A stretch of 64,000 nucleotides of DNA, taken from assembly GCA_963736525.1 (NCBI GenBank), contig CAVTPF010000003.1, forward strand, positions 1-64,000, read 5' to 3'. Numbering within the stretch: the first letter of the stretch is position 1; each line of letters opens with the position of its first letter. The position numbers and the translations under genes are program-made. This document shows, in pieces, positions 29,865 through 38,900 of the stretch. The stretch comes from Bog-473 sp963736525 (GTDB taxonomy: Bacteria; Actinomycetota; Acidimicrobiia; Acidimicrobiales; RAAP-2). The notes below the pieces were generated by a model. That model searched no databases and was not told the origin of the DNA. It saw only the letters and a list, made by a program, of their open reading frames with translations.

Positions 29865-31028
29865 GTGGAGTTCGCCCGCGTGGTCGCACTCGTCGCGGGC
29901 ATCGGCATCGTCCTGCTCACGGTCTGGAGCGTCTTCACCTCCCTGGTCGTCCCGCGCGCGACGTCCTCGCGTCTGATGCGCGGCCTGGCGCGCAGCCTGA
30001 GTGGCTCGGCCCGCATGCTCACCCCGCGCCTGCCGGACTTCGAGGCCAGGGACCGCCTCCTCTCGTTCGTAGGGCCCGCCGCCATGGTGTTGCTGTTCGT
30101 CTTGTGGCTCTGCCTGATCCTGTTCGGCCTGGCGCTCGTCATCTGGTGGAACAGCGGGGTGAATCTTGCCGACGCCATCGGCATCGCCGGCTCGTCGGTG
30201 TTCACCCTCGGCATCGTGACGGCGGCCGGCGCCGGCCCCCGGACGCTCGAGATTCTCGCTGCCGGCATCGGCTTCGGGGTCATCGCACTGGAGATCGCCT
30301 ACCTGCCCGCGCTCTACAACGCGTTCGCGACCAGGGAGACCGAGGTGACCCTGCTCGCGGCGCGTGGGGGGACACCGGCCTGGGGACCGGAGATCCTGGC
30401 CCGCCACTTCTGGTTGGACACCATGGTCGAGCTCCCGCCTCTCTACGCGAACTGGGAGCGCTGGGCCGCTGCCGTCTCGGAGAGCCACGCCAACTACCCC
30501 GGGCTGATGTGGTTCCGCTCACCGGTCTCGTCGCGCAGCTGGCTCGTCGCTCTCGTCGCCATGATGGACTCGGCCGCCCTCTACCACGCGGTCAGCCCGA
30601 CGCAGACGCCGCGCCAGGCCCGGCTCTGCCTCTCCATGGGCATCCGCTGCATGCGGTCGATGGCGCGTGCGTTGCGGATCCCCTACGACCCCGATCCGTT
30701 GCCGAGCGCGGGCATCCGTCTCACCAGGGCGGAGTTCGAGGACGGCTACCGCCGGCTGGAGGAGGTCGAATTCCCGATTGAGCGCGACCTGGACGAGTCC
30801 TGGCGGAACTTCCAGGGCTGGCGGGTCAACTACGAGCCGATCGTCGACGCGCTCACGCAGCTGATCGCACCGCCGCCGGCCCCGTGGTTCATGGCGCGAC
30901 CCGAGCTCGGCAACGCGGAATGGCCCATGGTCGTCAACCGCACCCCCGACGAGCCCCAGGGTGCTCAGGGGTTCGGTGTGAGCAAGACCTTCAGGACCCC
31001 GTCGGCCCGGGAGTCGAACAACTCGTAG
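29865..31028 (+). CDS. membrane protein resembling small ion-channel-like proteins
   Basis: The 387-residue protein has an N-terminal membrane helix (VVALVAGIGIVLLTVWSVFTSLVV), a second helix near 70-95 (AAMVLLFVLWLCLILFGLAL), and then a pore-like segment (ADAIGIAGSSVFTLGIVTAAG) and helix, similar in layout to two-helix potassium channels but without a TVGYG filter. A large cytoplasmic domain (about 160-385) follows. A CAGGAT hexamer 6 nt before the GTG may be its -10. Its last 64 nt overlap the end of the convergent alcohol dehydrogenase. The function is not known. Confidence 0.65.
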   Translation: MEFARVVALVAGIGIVLLTVWSVFTSLVVPRATSSRLMRGLARSLSGSARMLTPRLPDFEARDRLLSFVGPAAMVLLFVLWLCLILFGLALVIWWNSGVNLADAIGIAGSSVFTLGIVTAAGAGPRTLEILAAGIGFGVIALEIAYLPALYNAFATRETEVTLLAARGGTPAWGPEILARHFWLDTMVELPPLYANWERWAAAVSESHANYPGLMWFRSPVSSRSWLVALVAMMDSAALYHAVSPTQTPRQARLCLSMGIRCMRSMARALRIPYDPDPLPSAGIRLTRAEFEDGYRRLEEVEFPIERDLDESWRNFQGWRVNYEPIVDALTQLIAPPPAPWFMARPELGNAEWPMVVNRTPDEPQGAQGFGVSKTFRTPSARESNNS

Positions 31029-32008
31029 GCCTGCGGCGCCTGCTCCAACGCCATCCGGTGGGTGAAGGTGTCGATCAACTCGAGCCGGCCCGCCTGCACC
31101 AGCGGGACCAGGGCGGGCCAGGTACCGGGGATGGGGGCGAAGATCGTCCGCAGGGTGAGGCTCTTCAGGAAGACCATCCCCATGGGGAACGCGAGCTCCG
31201 CCGACAGGTTGACGCCGACGACCGAGACCGTGCCACCGGTGGCGGCGCAGGAGAGGGCGTCCACGACGGTGGCGTCGGCCCCAACGGCCTCAATGACGGA
31301 CTCGGCGCCCCGCCCGCCCGTCGCCTCGAGCACCTGGGCCGAGCCCGGGGCGGTGCTGGCGTCGATGGGCTCCGCGCCGAGCCGCTCGGCGCGCGCCAGG
31401 CGCTCGGGCACGACGTCCACGGCGAGGATCCGGGCGGGTCCGAACAGCGCCGCGCACTGCAGCGCCATGATGCCGACGGGTCCCAATCCGACCACCACCA
31501 CGGTCGCGCCCGGACGGATGGAGGCCCGCTGCGCGCCGAGGTAGCCCGTGGGGAGGATGTCGGTGAGTAGGACGGCCTGCTCGTCGGCGATGCCCTCGGG
31601 GATGGGCAGCGCGAACAGGTCTGCGAAGGGGACGGCCATCGCCTCGGCCTGCCCGCCCGGGAGGTCGGGCACTGTCCCGAACGCGGCGGACTTGCCGGCC
31701 ACGCAGACGTTGGGCTGGCCGGCCAGGCAGGAGCGGCAGAGGCCGCAACCGATGACGCCCGAGACCAGCACGCGGTCACCCGGTTTCATGCTGCGCACGT
31801 GCGGGCCGGCTTCAATCACCGTCCCGATGGCCTCGTGTCCGAGGCGGATGCCGCTGCCCGTCGGCGCGTCGTGGTACAGGTGCAGATCGGATCCGCAGAT
31901 CGCTGTCTGCTCCACCGCGACCACGACGCCCTCGGGCCCGGGTAGCGCAGGATCGGGGACGTTTTCGACCCGCACGTCGCGCGGACCCTCCAAGACCGTC
32001 GCTCGCAT
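30965..32008 (-). CDS. zinc-dependent medium-chain alcohol dehydrogenase family protein
   Basis: The 347-residue enzyme has the catalytic-zinc ligands in AICGSDLH and GHEAIGTV, the structural zinc cysteines in a CGLC-RSC-C arrangement near residue 90-110, and the NAD(P)-binding GLGPVG segment. It most resembles sorbitol/threonine-type dehydrogenases. The substrate is unknown, but terpenoid alcohol oxidation next to the Atu-like cluster is a reasonable guess. TAGCGT lies 6 nt before the ATG. Convergent overlap with the upstream membrane protein gene is 64 nt. Confidence 0.9.
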   Translation of the reverse strand: MRATVLEGPRDVRVENVPDPALPGPEGVVVAVEQTAICGSDLHLYHDAPTGSGIRLGHEAIGTVIEAGPHVRSMKPGDRVLVSGVIGCGLCRSCLAGQPNVCVAGKSAAFGTVPDLPGGQAEAMAVPFADLFALPIPEGIADEQAVLLTDILPTGYLGAQRASIRPGATVVVVGLGPVGIMALQCAALFGPARILAVDVVPERLARAERLGAEPIDASTAPGSAQVLEATGGRGAESVIEAVGADATVVDALSCAATGGTVSVVGVNLSAELAFPMGMVFLKSLTLRTIFAPIPGTWPALVPLVQAGRLELIDTFTHRMALEQAPQAYELFDSRADGVLKVLLTPNP

Positions 32009-32014
32009 TCCCGC

Positions 32015-32020
32015 ACGCTA
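32015..32020 (-). promoter_or_regulatory. -10 element of a probable leaderless promoter for the alcohol dehydrogenase
   Basis: TAGCGT on the minus strand, 6 nt from the ATG at 32008, with no ribosome site. Confidence 0.5.
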
Positions 32021-32081
32021 CATCGCGAGACTCCGGGACTAGACTGCGTTGGGCCCTAAACGTCCCAACAGCTTCCGAACC

Positions 32082-32384
32082 ATGTCGTCCACATTCGCCC
32101 ATCCTTCGACCATTGAGGTCGCCGACGAGGACATCGACGCCTTCTTCGAGTGGGAGGACCTGTGGGCGGTGATCGTCTGGAACGACGACGTCACCACGTT
32201 CCAGACCGTGATCCAGGCGTTCGTCGAGATCCTTGGCCACACCGTCGAACGGGCCGACCAGCTGGCGTGGAAGATCCACCGGACCGGCAAGGCCGTCGCC
32301 GCCGTGCGACCCAAGGACGAGGCCGAGGCGGCCGTGCATGCGCTCCACTCGCGCAAGATCTCGGCCACCCTCGCCCGGGCCTGA
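32082..32384 (+). CDS. clpS: ATP-dependent Clp protease adaptor ClpS
   Basis: ClpS delivers N-degron substrates to ClpAP/ClpCP. The 100-residue product has the core WNDDVTTFQTVIQAFVEIL, with the Asn-Asp-Asp of the N-end recognition pocket, then AWKIHRTGKAVAAV with the pocket His. The N-terminal extension is short, as usual. The ATG at 32082 is preferred; a TTG at 32049 would add 11 residues. A TAGACT hexamer at 32040-32045 could be the -10, which would give a leader of about 30 nt for the ATG. Confidence 0.86.
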   Translation: MSSTFAHPSTIEVADEDIDAFFEWEDLWAVIVWNDDVTTFQTVIQAFVEILGHTVERADQLAWKIHRTGKAVAAVRPKDEAEAAVHALHSRKISATLARA

Positions 32385-32391
32385 CCGGCCT

Positions 32392-33048
32392 CTACCTCGG
32401 CGTCACTTCCGCCAGCCGCGCCGCGAGCCGCGCCTTGGTGGCCGGCCACTCGGACGCCACGATGGAGAACAAGGCCGAGGCGCGCACCGTGTCGTCGGAT
32501 CCCGGGCGGTCGGCGCGCACGATGCCGTCCAAGCGGCCCCCGATCCGCTCGATGGCGGCCCGGGACCGCGCGTTGCGCACGTCGGTGCGCAACGCCACCC
32601 GGTGGACCCGCCAGACCTCGAAGGCGTGCGTCAACATGAGCAGTTTGGCCTCCGTGTTGACCGAGGTGCGTTGCGCCGATCCGGCCAGCCAGGTGTAGCC
32701 GATGTCGACGACGTCGGGCACGCCGTGGCGCTGATGGGTGGCGCCCGGCGGCCACTGCCACGTGTGGATCTCGCAGAAGCGCGTGCAGCCCACGATCCGG
32801 TCGTTCCCGCTGGGGGCGCTCTCGTTGCTGCCCTTCTGCACGGTGGCGAAGGCGACGTGGGCGCCCGTCGCCACCTGTTCCAACGCGTCGCGGACGTAGG
32901 CGGTCATCTGCTCGGTCCCGTCGGGGGTGTAGGTCCACTGAAAGTTGCTCCGGTCTTCGGCCGCCGCCGCCACCAGGGCGGGGATGTGCGCGTCCGACAG
33001 TGGCTCCAGCCGCACCGTGGTCCCCTCGAGCGTGAACGGCTCAGGCAT
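32392..33048 (-). CDS. GNAT-family N-acetyltransferase
   Basis: The 218-residue protein starts TLEGTTVRLEPLSDAHIPAL, and its core has VDIGYTWLAGSAQRTSVNTEAKLLML and RVHRVALRTDVRNARSRAAIERIGG, matching RimJ/L-type acetyltransferases that resemble yeast MAK3-independent or ribosomal-protein enzymes. The substrate is not inferable. The ATG overlaps the stop of the upstream MFS gene by 8 nt, so the two are transcribed together. Confidence 0.86.
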   Translation of the reverse strand: MPEPFTLEGTTVRLEPLSDAHIPALVAAAAEDRSNFQWTYTPDGTEQMTAYVRDALEQVATGAHVAFATVQKGSNESAPSGNDRIVGCTRFCEIHTWQWPPGATHQRHGVPDVVDIGYTWLAGSAQRTSVNTEAKLLMLTHAFEVWRVHRVALRTDVRNARSRAAIERIGGRLDGIVRADRPGSDDTVRASALFSIVASEWPATKARLAARLAEVTPR

Positions 33049-34660
33049 GCGCGGCGGGCACGCCGGCGCCTTCGGTGGCACCCGCCCCAGCCCCCGGCCG
33101 AGCCCCCGCTCCCGGCGGCCCGCTCGTGGCCGTCGGAATGACGAAGTCGCGCTGGCGCACCAGCACGAACGCACACAGCGCGCCGACGAAGGCGACGACG
33201 GCGCCGATCTCCATGAGGTGATTCAGGGTGGACGAGAAGCCGATGTGATACGCGTTGAGCAGCGCGGCCCTGGCGGCCGGGAGCGGGATGGCCTGGGCCA
33301 CTTGATGCACCTCGCCGGCCGACATGGCGCCGCGTAACTGCGCCCCGCCCCGCTGGAGCACCTCCCTGCCGGTTGCCGTCTTGTCGAGCACGGCCGAGGT
33401 GTGCATCACGATCTGGCTCTGGAACACCGCGCCGAGCACCGCGATGCCCGTCGCGATGCCCACCTGCCGGAACGTGTTGTTGGCGCCGGACGCCATGCCG
33501 CTGCGTTGTGGCTGGACGACCGAGACCGCGCCCGAGGCCAGGACCGGGTTCACGGTGCCGGCTCCGAGGCCGCCGAGGATGAACCCGGGCAGCAAGACCG
33601 TCCAGCCCGAGTCGGGATGGGTCGTCGCCATGGAAAGCAGCCCGCCGGACACGATCAGCATGCCGATGCCGAGCAGGTAGCGCGAGTGCACGCGCACCGT
33701 CAGGCGCCCGGCGAAGAAGGACCAGAAGAAGATGACCAGCGTCTGGGGGAGGAAGCGGATGCCAGCGGCCAGCGGTCCGTACCCGAGATCGTCCTGGATG
33801 TAGAGGGTCAGGTACAAGAACATGGCGAAGATGGAGGACGCCAGGGTGAAGGCCACCACGGACAGACCCACGAAGGCGGGGATCTTGAACAGGCCGAGAT
33901 CCAGCATGGGGTCGCCCGTGTGCAACTCGTTGACGAAGAACGCCACCATGAGGACGGCCGACGCCACGAGGAGGCCCACGATGGTCGCGCTGCCCCAGCC
34001 GAGGTCGTTACCGCGCACGAGTGCGAAGACGAGGGCGAACAGACTGGCCGAGAAGGTGATGAAGCCGACCCAGTCGATCCGGCGCACCCGCATGTCCTTG
34101 GACTCGGCGATCTTGGTGACGGTGATGGCGACCGCAATGACCCCGATGGGGACGTTGACGAAGAAGATCCACCGCCAGCCGATGCCACTCGTGATCGCGC
34201 CGCCGATCAGCGGTCCGACGGCAACGGCGCCGCCGATCACCGCGCCGTAGATCCCGAAGGCGGTGCCCCGGTCCTTCCCGATGAACGCCCCGGCGATGAG
34301 GGCGAGCGACGTGGCGAACATGACGGCGCCGCCCACGCCTTGGACGGCGCGGGCAAGGTTGAGCATGAGGGGTGAGGTCGAGAGACCGCACAGCAGCGAG
34401 GCGAGGGAGAAGACGACCAACCCGATGGCGAACACCTCTCGGCGGCCATAGATGTCACCGAGGACCCCCGCGGTGAGGAGGAAGGCCGCCAGCGTCAGCG
34501 AGTACGCGTCGACGACCCACTGGAGGTCGGAGAAGCTCGAGTTGAGCGACCGCTGGATGTCGGGCAGTGCGACGTTCACGACTGTGATGTCGAGGAGAAG
34601 CATGAAGGTCGCCGTGCAGACGGCGATCAGGGTCCACCATTTGCGGTCGAGCGCGGGCAT
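33041..34660 (-). CDS. DHA2-family (EmrB/QacA) MFS drug-efflux transporter
   Basis: The 539-residue protein has fourteen predicted membrane helices. Motif C (GGAVAVGPLIGGAI) and motif A (LGDIYGRREVFAIGL) are intact, as is D in helix 1 (LDITVVNVALPDIQ), typical of proton-driven exporters in this family. It should extrude hydrophobic or cationic drugs across the inner membrane. A TACACT hexamer lies 6 nt before the ATG. It diverges from an ABC-F ATPase, another antibiotic-related class, with 44 nt between starts. Confidence 0.93.
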   Translation of the reverse strand: MPALDRKWWTLIAVCTATFMLLLDITVVNVALPDIQRSLNSSFSDLQWVVDAYSLTLAAFLLTAGVLGDIYGRREVFAIGLVVFSLASLLCGLSTSPLMLNLARAVQGVGGAVMFATSLALIAGAFIGKDRGTAFGIYGAVIGGAVAVGPLIGGAITSGIGWRWIFFVNVPIGVIAVAITVTKIAESKDMRVRRIDWVGFITFSASLFALVFALVRGNDLGWGSATIVGLLVASAVLMVAFFVNELHTGDPMLDLGLFKIPAFVGLSVVAFTLASSIFAMFLYLTLYIQDDLGYGPLAAGIRFLPQTLVIFFWSFFAGRLTVRVHSRYLLGIGMLIVSGGLLSMATTHPDSGWTVLLPGFILGGLGAGTVNPVLASGAVSVVQPQRSGMASGANNTFRQVGIATGIAVLGAVFQSQIVMHTSAVLDKTATGREVLQRGGAQLRGAMSAGEVHQVAQAIPLPAARAALLNAYHIGFSSTLNHLMEIGAVVAFVGALCAFVLVRQRDFVIPTATSGPPGAGARPGAGAGATEGAGVPAAHA

Positions 34661-34666
34661 TCGCGG

Positions 34667-34672
34667 AGTGTA
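34667..34672 (-). promoter_or_regulatory. -10 element of a probable leaderless promoter for the MFS gene
   Basis: TACACT on the minus strand, 6 nt from the ATG at 34660; no ribosome site. Confidence 0.5.
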
Positions 34673-34693
34673 TCGAGTGCGTGTTCTCGCTCG

Positions 34694-34699
34694 TACAAT
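34694..34699 (+). promoter_or_regulatory. -10 element of a probable leaderless promoter for the ABC-F gene
   Basis: TACAAT lies 5 nt upstream of the GTG at 34705. Together with the MFS hexamer it forms a compact divergent promoter. Confidence 0.5.
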
Positions 34700-34704
34700 G
34701 TGCC

Positions 34705-36303
34705 GTGATCGTCGGGTCCGCTCTCACCCTCGAAATTGGTGACCGTACGCTGCTGAGCGACGCATCCTTCGTGGTCGGCGCCGGTGAGAAGGTGGGTCTC
34801 GTCGGGCGCAACGGCACCGGCAAGTCGTCCTTCATCTCGGTTCTGGTGGGTGAGCCGGCCCCACAGCTGCACCACCGGGGCAACGTCCGGCTCCTCGGCT
34901 CGTTCGGGTACCTGCCGCAGGCCCCGGTTCCGGGCGGCCTCGGCCTGGAGCCGACCGGGTTCTCCCACGTCCTCTCGGCCCGGGGTCTCGACGTGCTCGA
35001 CGACGCCCTCCAGGCCGCCCGCGCCGCTATGGCCGACGACGCCTCCGAGGAGAACATCGAGCTCTTCGCCGACCTGCAGGAGCAGTTCCAGTCGAACGGG
35101 GGCTACGAGGCCGAGTCGGTCATGGCCCGCCTGGCCGACGGGCTTGGTCTCCGCCAGGAGCTGCTGCTCGAGGACATCGACGAGCTCTCGGGTGGCCAGC
35201 GGCGCCGGGTCGACCTGATGCGGGTGCTCTTCCAGGAGCCCGAGTTGATGATCCTCGACGAGCCGACCAACCACCTCGACCGTGCGGCCAAGCGGTGGCT
35301 GCTCGAGGAGCTGGCGCGCTTCGCCGGCGCGCTGCTCGTGGTCAGCCACGATCTGAAGCTGCTGGACCAGTCGATCACCAAGGTGCTGCACATTTCGAAC
35401 CAGCGCCTGACGGAGTGGAAGGGCAACTACACGCGGTTCCTGGCCCAGCACGAAGCCGATCTCGAGCAGCGAGCGCGCGCCGCGGAGCTGGAGCGGCGGG
35501 AGATCACCCGTCTGTCGGCCCTGGCCGACTCCATGCGGGCGAGCACGGAGAAGAGGGCGCGCAAGGCCAAGTCGCTCGACAAGCGGGTGGAGCGGCTGCA
35601 GGCGGAGCGCACGCATGTCGACCGGCGCGAGCGCGCCAGCACCTTCAAGCTGCCGACGCCGCCTCGCTCCGGTGCGATACCGCTCGAGGTGGCGAAGCTG
35701 GGCGTGCGGTACGGCAGCAAGGAGGTGCTGTCCGGCGTGACCTTCCACGCCGGGCGGGGCGATCACATCGTGATCATCGGCCGCAACGGCGCCGGCAAGT
35801 CATCACTGCTCCGCTGTTTGGCCGGTGTCCAGGAGCCCTCGAACGGCGTGGTGGAGCTGGGGGCGAACGTGGAGGTGGGCTACTTCGCACAGGAGCACGA
35901 GCAGATCGACCCGGGCCGCTCCGCGCTCGACAACGTGAGCGACGCCGTGCTGAAGGCCGAGCGGGACCGACGGGCGCTTCTCGGCTCGTTCGGACTGCCG
36001 TCGAAGGCCGCCGACCAGCTGCCGTCGACGCTGTCAGGGGGCGAGCGGGCCAAGCTCGGCCTGGCCATGCTGTCGGCCGGCGAGGCCAACCTGTTGTTGC
36101 TCGACGAGCCCACGAACAACCTGGACCCGTCGTCCATCGCCGCCGTGGGTGCCATGTTGGGTGCGTGGCCGGGGACCATCGTTGTGGTCAGCCACGAGCG
36201 CGGCTTCGTGGAGGCGCTGCGGCCGACCTACTGCTTGCGCCTCCCCGAGGAGCACTACACGCACTGGCGCGATGAGTACCTCGACGACGTCGAGATGCGC
36301 TGA
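34705..36303 (+). CDS. ABC-F family ATPase (ribosome-associated type)
   Basis: The 532-residue protein carries two ABC domains without membrane segments. Walker A motifs are GRNGTGKSS and GRNGAGKSS; signatures are LSGGQRRR and LSGGERAK; Walker B motifs are LMILDEPTNHLD and LLLLDEPTNNLDP. A charged coiled-coil linker (about 245-320) separates them. ABC-F proteins act on the ribosome, either in translation control or antibiotic protection; which applies here is not clear. The GTG at 34705 is chosen over GTG 34681 because of the TACAAT hexamer and the VGSALTLEIGD N-terminus. Confidence 0.9.
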   Translation: MIVGSALTLEIGDRTLLSDASFVVGAGEKVGLVGRNGTGKSSFISVLVGEPAPQLHHRGNVRLLGSFGYLPQAPVPGGLGLEPTGFSHVLSARGLDVLDDALQAARAAMADDASEENIELFADLQEQFQSNGGYEAESVMARLADGLGLRQELLLEDIDELSGGQRRRVDLMRVLFQEPELMILDEPTNHLDRAAKRWLLEELARFAGALLVVSHDLKLLDQSITKVLHISNQRLTEWKGNYTRFLAQHEADLEQRARAAELERREITRLSALADSMRASTEKRARKAKSLDKRVERLQAERTHVDRRERASTFKLPTPPRSGAIPLEVAKLGVRYGSKEVLSGVTFHAGRGDHIVIIGRNGAGKSSLLRCLAGVQEPSNGVVELGANVEVGYFAQEHEQIDPGRSALDNVSDAVLKAERDRRALLGSFGLPSKAADQLPSTLSGGERAKLGLAMLSAGEANLLLLDEPTNNLDPSSIAAVGAMLGAWPGTIVVVSHERGFVEALRPTYCLRLPEEHYTHWRDEYLDDVEMR

Positions 36304-36308
36304 GTGCG

Positions 36309-37958
36309 CTAGGAGACCCAGATCTGGGTCGGCCAGAGCACGCCCTCGTCGAAGGCGACGGCCTTGGAGCCCTGCAACGTGGTCGGGTTCGCGAAGTTCT
36401 GCACGTTGGGGTTGGCGACGACGCACCAGGTGTCACGGGCCAACCACAGGTACGGGACGTCCTCGGCCAGGTACTGGTTGATCAGCTGGTACTCCTTGAT
36501 CCGGTCGGCCTTGACGTCGGTGGTCCGCCCGGCCACCAGCGCCGTCTGGATCCGGGGGTCGACGTTGCGGGCCATGTTGAGCGCCAGCGACCCCGAGGCC
36601 AGCTGCGTGGTCCACCACACGTAGTTGAGGTCGGGGTCGACCGCGCCGAACTGGCGCCACAGCGTTGCCTGGTAGGTGCCGGCCAGCGCGTTGTTGATGA
36701 TCGTCGACTGGGCGATGATGTTGATGTTCACCTTCATGCCCGCCTGCTGGAACGCCTGCTGCAGGAACTCGGCGGCCCGCAGGGTGTCCGGGTCGCTCGT
36801 GGAATTGAGCGAAAAGGTGGGCTGCTTGCCCGTCTCCTTCTGGACTTGCTGGACGAGCTTGGCGGCGCCTGACGGGTCGTAGGCGGGGTAGGCGGTCGTG
36901 GTGTAGTACTCGCTCCCCGGCAGGAAGAGGCCGTTCATGGGGGCGTCGATGCCCTTGTCGATGACCTTGGCGTACTGGGTCCGGTTCACGGACTTGGCCA
37001 TCGCCTGTCGCAGCGTCGCGTTGTTGAACGGCTCCGCCGCCGTGTTGAGCATGATGCACTGCACCGTGGGCTGGCCGATCACCTGCCCGCTGTTGTCGTA
37101 GTAGGACCACTTTCTGTCCCCCCGGAACTGCAGCAGGTTGTCGGGGGCGTTGCTGTGCATCATGTCGATCTCGCCGGTCACGAGCGAGTCGGCGCGCGAG
37201 TTGTAGTTGATGATCGGCTTGTAGGTGATGGAGTCGAGATACGGGAGGCCCTTGCGCCAGTAGTGGGGGTTCCGGGTGGCGGTCATGTGGCTGTTGGGGA
37301 CCCAGTCCTGGAAGACGAAGGGACCGGTGCCGATGGGGTTGGAGGTGCCGCCGTCCGGCGCGTTCAGCATCGATGGCGCGGCGACGTAGCCCGTCTGCGC
37401 CTGGGCCAGGTAGTAGGGGAACGGGGCCCACGAGCTCTTCATGGTCAGGGTCACCGCCATCGGTCCGGTGACCGAGACCCCTTGGATGTTGGTGGCGAAT
37501 GCGGGTCCGGTGAGCACCGAGGTGGCCTGCTTCTCGATGTTGGTGTACAGGGCCTGGCCATCGAGCGGCGTGCCGTCGTGGAAGACGATGCCGGGCCGCA
37601 GGGTGATGGTGAAGGAGGTGAAGTCCTCGTTCGACGTGATGGACTCGGCCAGATAGGGCTCCACGCCACCGGCCGCGTTCACGATGGCGATGGGGTCGAA
37701 GACGGTACGACCGTAGAGGAACCCGCCCTCGTCCCACCGCGCCGTCGAGGGGTTGAAGCCGCTCTCCTCGGTGTCGATGCCGAACGTGACGGAGCCACCG
37801 CGCACCGGCTTGGCGTTCGAGATCCCGTTGCGGCCCGCGCCGTTGGTCAGCGCGGCGCCCGCTTCACCGGCGTCACCCAGCGCGCCGAATATGGCAGCAC
37901 CGGCACCGAGTGCCAGCCCGCCGGCCAGGAACGACCGTCGGTCAAACGGCTGCGTCAT
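36309..37958 (-). CDS. Tat-exported peptide/nickel-type ABC substrate-binding protein
   Basis: The 549-residue SBP_bac_5 protein starts with a Tat signal (FDRRSFLAGG followed by a hydrophobic stretch to about residue 36). The mature part has GGSVTFGIDTEESGFNPS, LRPGIVFHDGTPLDG, IGTGPFVFQDW and NNATLRQAMAKSVNRTQ, as in DppA/OppA-type proteins. No permease or ATPase lies beside it, so its transporter is encoded elsewhere. A run of G residues before the ATG could serve as a ribosome site. It converges on the ABC-F gene with 5 nt between. Confidence 0.9.
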   Translation of the reverse strand: MTQPFDRRSFLAGGLALGAGAAIFGALGDAGEAGAALTNGAGRNGISNAKPVRGGSVTFGIDTEESGFNPSTARWDEGGFLYGRTVFDPIAIVNAAGGVEPYLAESITSNEDFTSFTITLRPGIVFHDGTPLDGQALYTNIEKQATSVLTGPAFATNIQGVSVTGPMAVTLTMKSSWAPFPYYLAQAQTGYVAAPSMLNAPDGGTSNPIGTGPFVFQDWVPNSHMTATRNPHYWRKGLPYLDSITYKPIINYNSRADSLVTGEIDMMHSNAPDNLLQFRGDRKWSYYDNSGQVIGQPTVQCIMLNTAAEPFNNATLRQAMAKSVNRTQYAKVIDKGIDAPMNGLFLPGSEYYTTTAYPAYDPSGAAKLVQQVQKETGKQPTFSLNSTSDPDTLRAAEFLQQAFQQAGMKVNINIIAQSTIINNALAGTYQATLWRQFGAVDPDLNYVWWTTQLASGSLALNMARNVDPRIQTALVAGRTTDVKADRIKEYQLINQYLAEDVPYLWLARDTWCVVANPNVQNFANPTTLQGSKAVAFDEGVLWPTQIWVS

Positions 37959-38150
37959 CGCTACCCCCCAAGGTCTCGATCCCCATGTGGTACGGCTGTG
38001 TCGCTGCGGCAGGTTACAACTTCGTGACCGACGGTGGGTGGCAGTCGGTCCGGGGACGGGGGGTCGATTTGGGGGAGGGTCCCAGGGGTATGACAACCTG
38101 GGTCGGGGAACGTCGACGTACCGAGCGCAAGAGGCCAGAGGAGACGTGGA

Positions 38151-38633
38151 ATGACGATCGCAGTCGGAGACCAGGTGCCCGACGTGAAGGTGTACACCTT
38201 CGGTGCCAAGGGCCCCGAGGCAACGACGTCGGCCGATGTGCTGGGCCAGGGCAAGGTCGTGCTCTTCGGGGTGCCCGGCGCGTTCACGCCGACCTGCTCG
38301 GACCACCACCTGCCGGGGTTCGTGCTGCGCGCCGAGGAGCTGCGCGCCAAGGGTGCCGACCGCGTCGTCTGCGTCTCGGTCAACGACCCGTTCGTCATGG
38401 GGGCCTGGGGCAAGGACCAGAACGTCGGGAGCTCCGTTGTCATGCTGGCCGACGGCAACGGTGAGCTGACCGAGGCGATGGGTCTCACCATGGATGGTCG
38501 CGGCTTCGGACTCGGCTCGCGCTCGCAGCGCTACGCGGCGATCCTCGACGACGGCGTCGTCACCTGGCTCGCCGTCGAGCCGGGGCCAGGGCTGAGCGTC
38601 AGCTCGGTCGAAGAGGTCCTTGCCGCCCTCTGA
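38151..38633 (+). CDS. Prx5-type peroxiredoxin
   Basis: The 160-residue enzyme reduces hydroperoxides. The peroxidatic Cys49 lies in PGAFTPTCSDHHLPGF, the Prx5 signature. A second Cys lies near residue 75 (VVCVSVND). The downstream GRGFGLGSRSQRYAAILDDG segment is also typical. A GAGGAG sequence precedes the ATG by a normal distance. The electron donor is unknown; mycothiol/mycoredoxin is possible in this host. Confidence 0.93.
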   Translation: MTIAVGDQVPDVKVYTFGAKGPEATTSADVLGQGKVVLFGVPGAFTPTCSDHHLPGFVLRAEELRAKGADRVVCVSVNDPFVMGAWGKDQNVGSSVVMLADGNGELTEAMGLTMDGRGFGLGSRSQRYAAILDDGVVTWLAVEPGPGLSVSSVEEVLAAL

Positions 38634-38742
38634 GCGAGGCCGCGGTTGGCGCCAGGGGACGGCGCTCGTCCCGCCGGGAACCGACGCCGCCTCCGTATGA
38701 CGTGCCCGGAGCGACTCGGTGGTCACGCCTTGGAGGTCTCAA

Positions 38743-38833
38743 CTCGGCCTTGACATGCAACTCGGCCTTGACATGCAACTCGGCCTTGACATGCAACTCG
38801 GCCCTTGACATGCAACTCGGCCTTGACATGCAA
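38743..38833. repeat. five tandem 18-bp repeats each containing a -35-like TTGACA
   Basis: The unit ctcggccttgacatgcaa occurs at 38743, 38761, 38779, 38797 (19 bp, one extra c) and 38816. Every copy carries TTGACA, the sigma70 -35 consensus, so five -35-like hexamers lie 18-19 bp apart. The array runs into the operator of the ArsR-SRPBCC gene. No coding frame explains it. Confidence 0.9.
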
Positions 38834-38854
38834 CCGGATGGCTGCTTGAGTATG

Positions 38855-38878
38855 TCATGCAGCCGTATGGCTGCATGA
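38855..38878 (+). promoter_or_regulatory. perfect palindromic operator upstream of the ArsR-SRPBCC gene
   Basis: Ten-base arms TCATGCAGCC and GGCTGCATGA are exact reverse complements separated by GTAT. A diverged copy of the same sequence begins 28 bp earlier (38827-38850, with CAACCGGATGGCTGC). The palindrome ends 22 nt before the ATG, where an ArsR-type dimer would block transcription. Autoregulation by the downstream gene is inference. Confidence 0.7.
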
Positions 38879-38900
38879 CTGAGGACGAGCGGTACCAACG

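Noticed and set aside
38743..38833. CRISPR array from the 18-bp repeats
   Set aside because: Units are contiguous with no spacers and no cas genes nearby.
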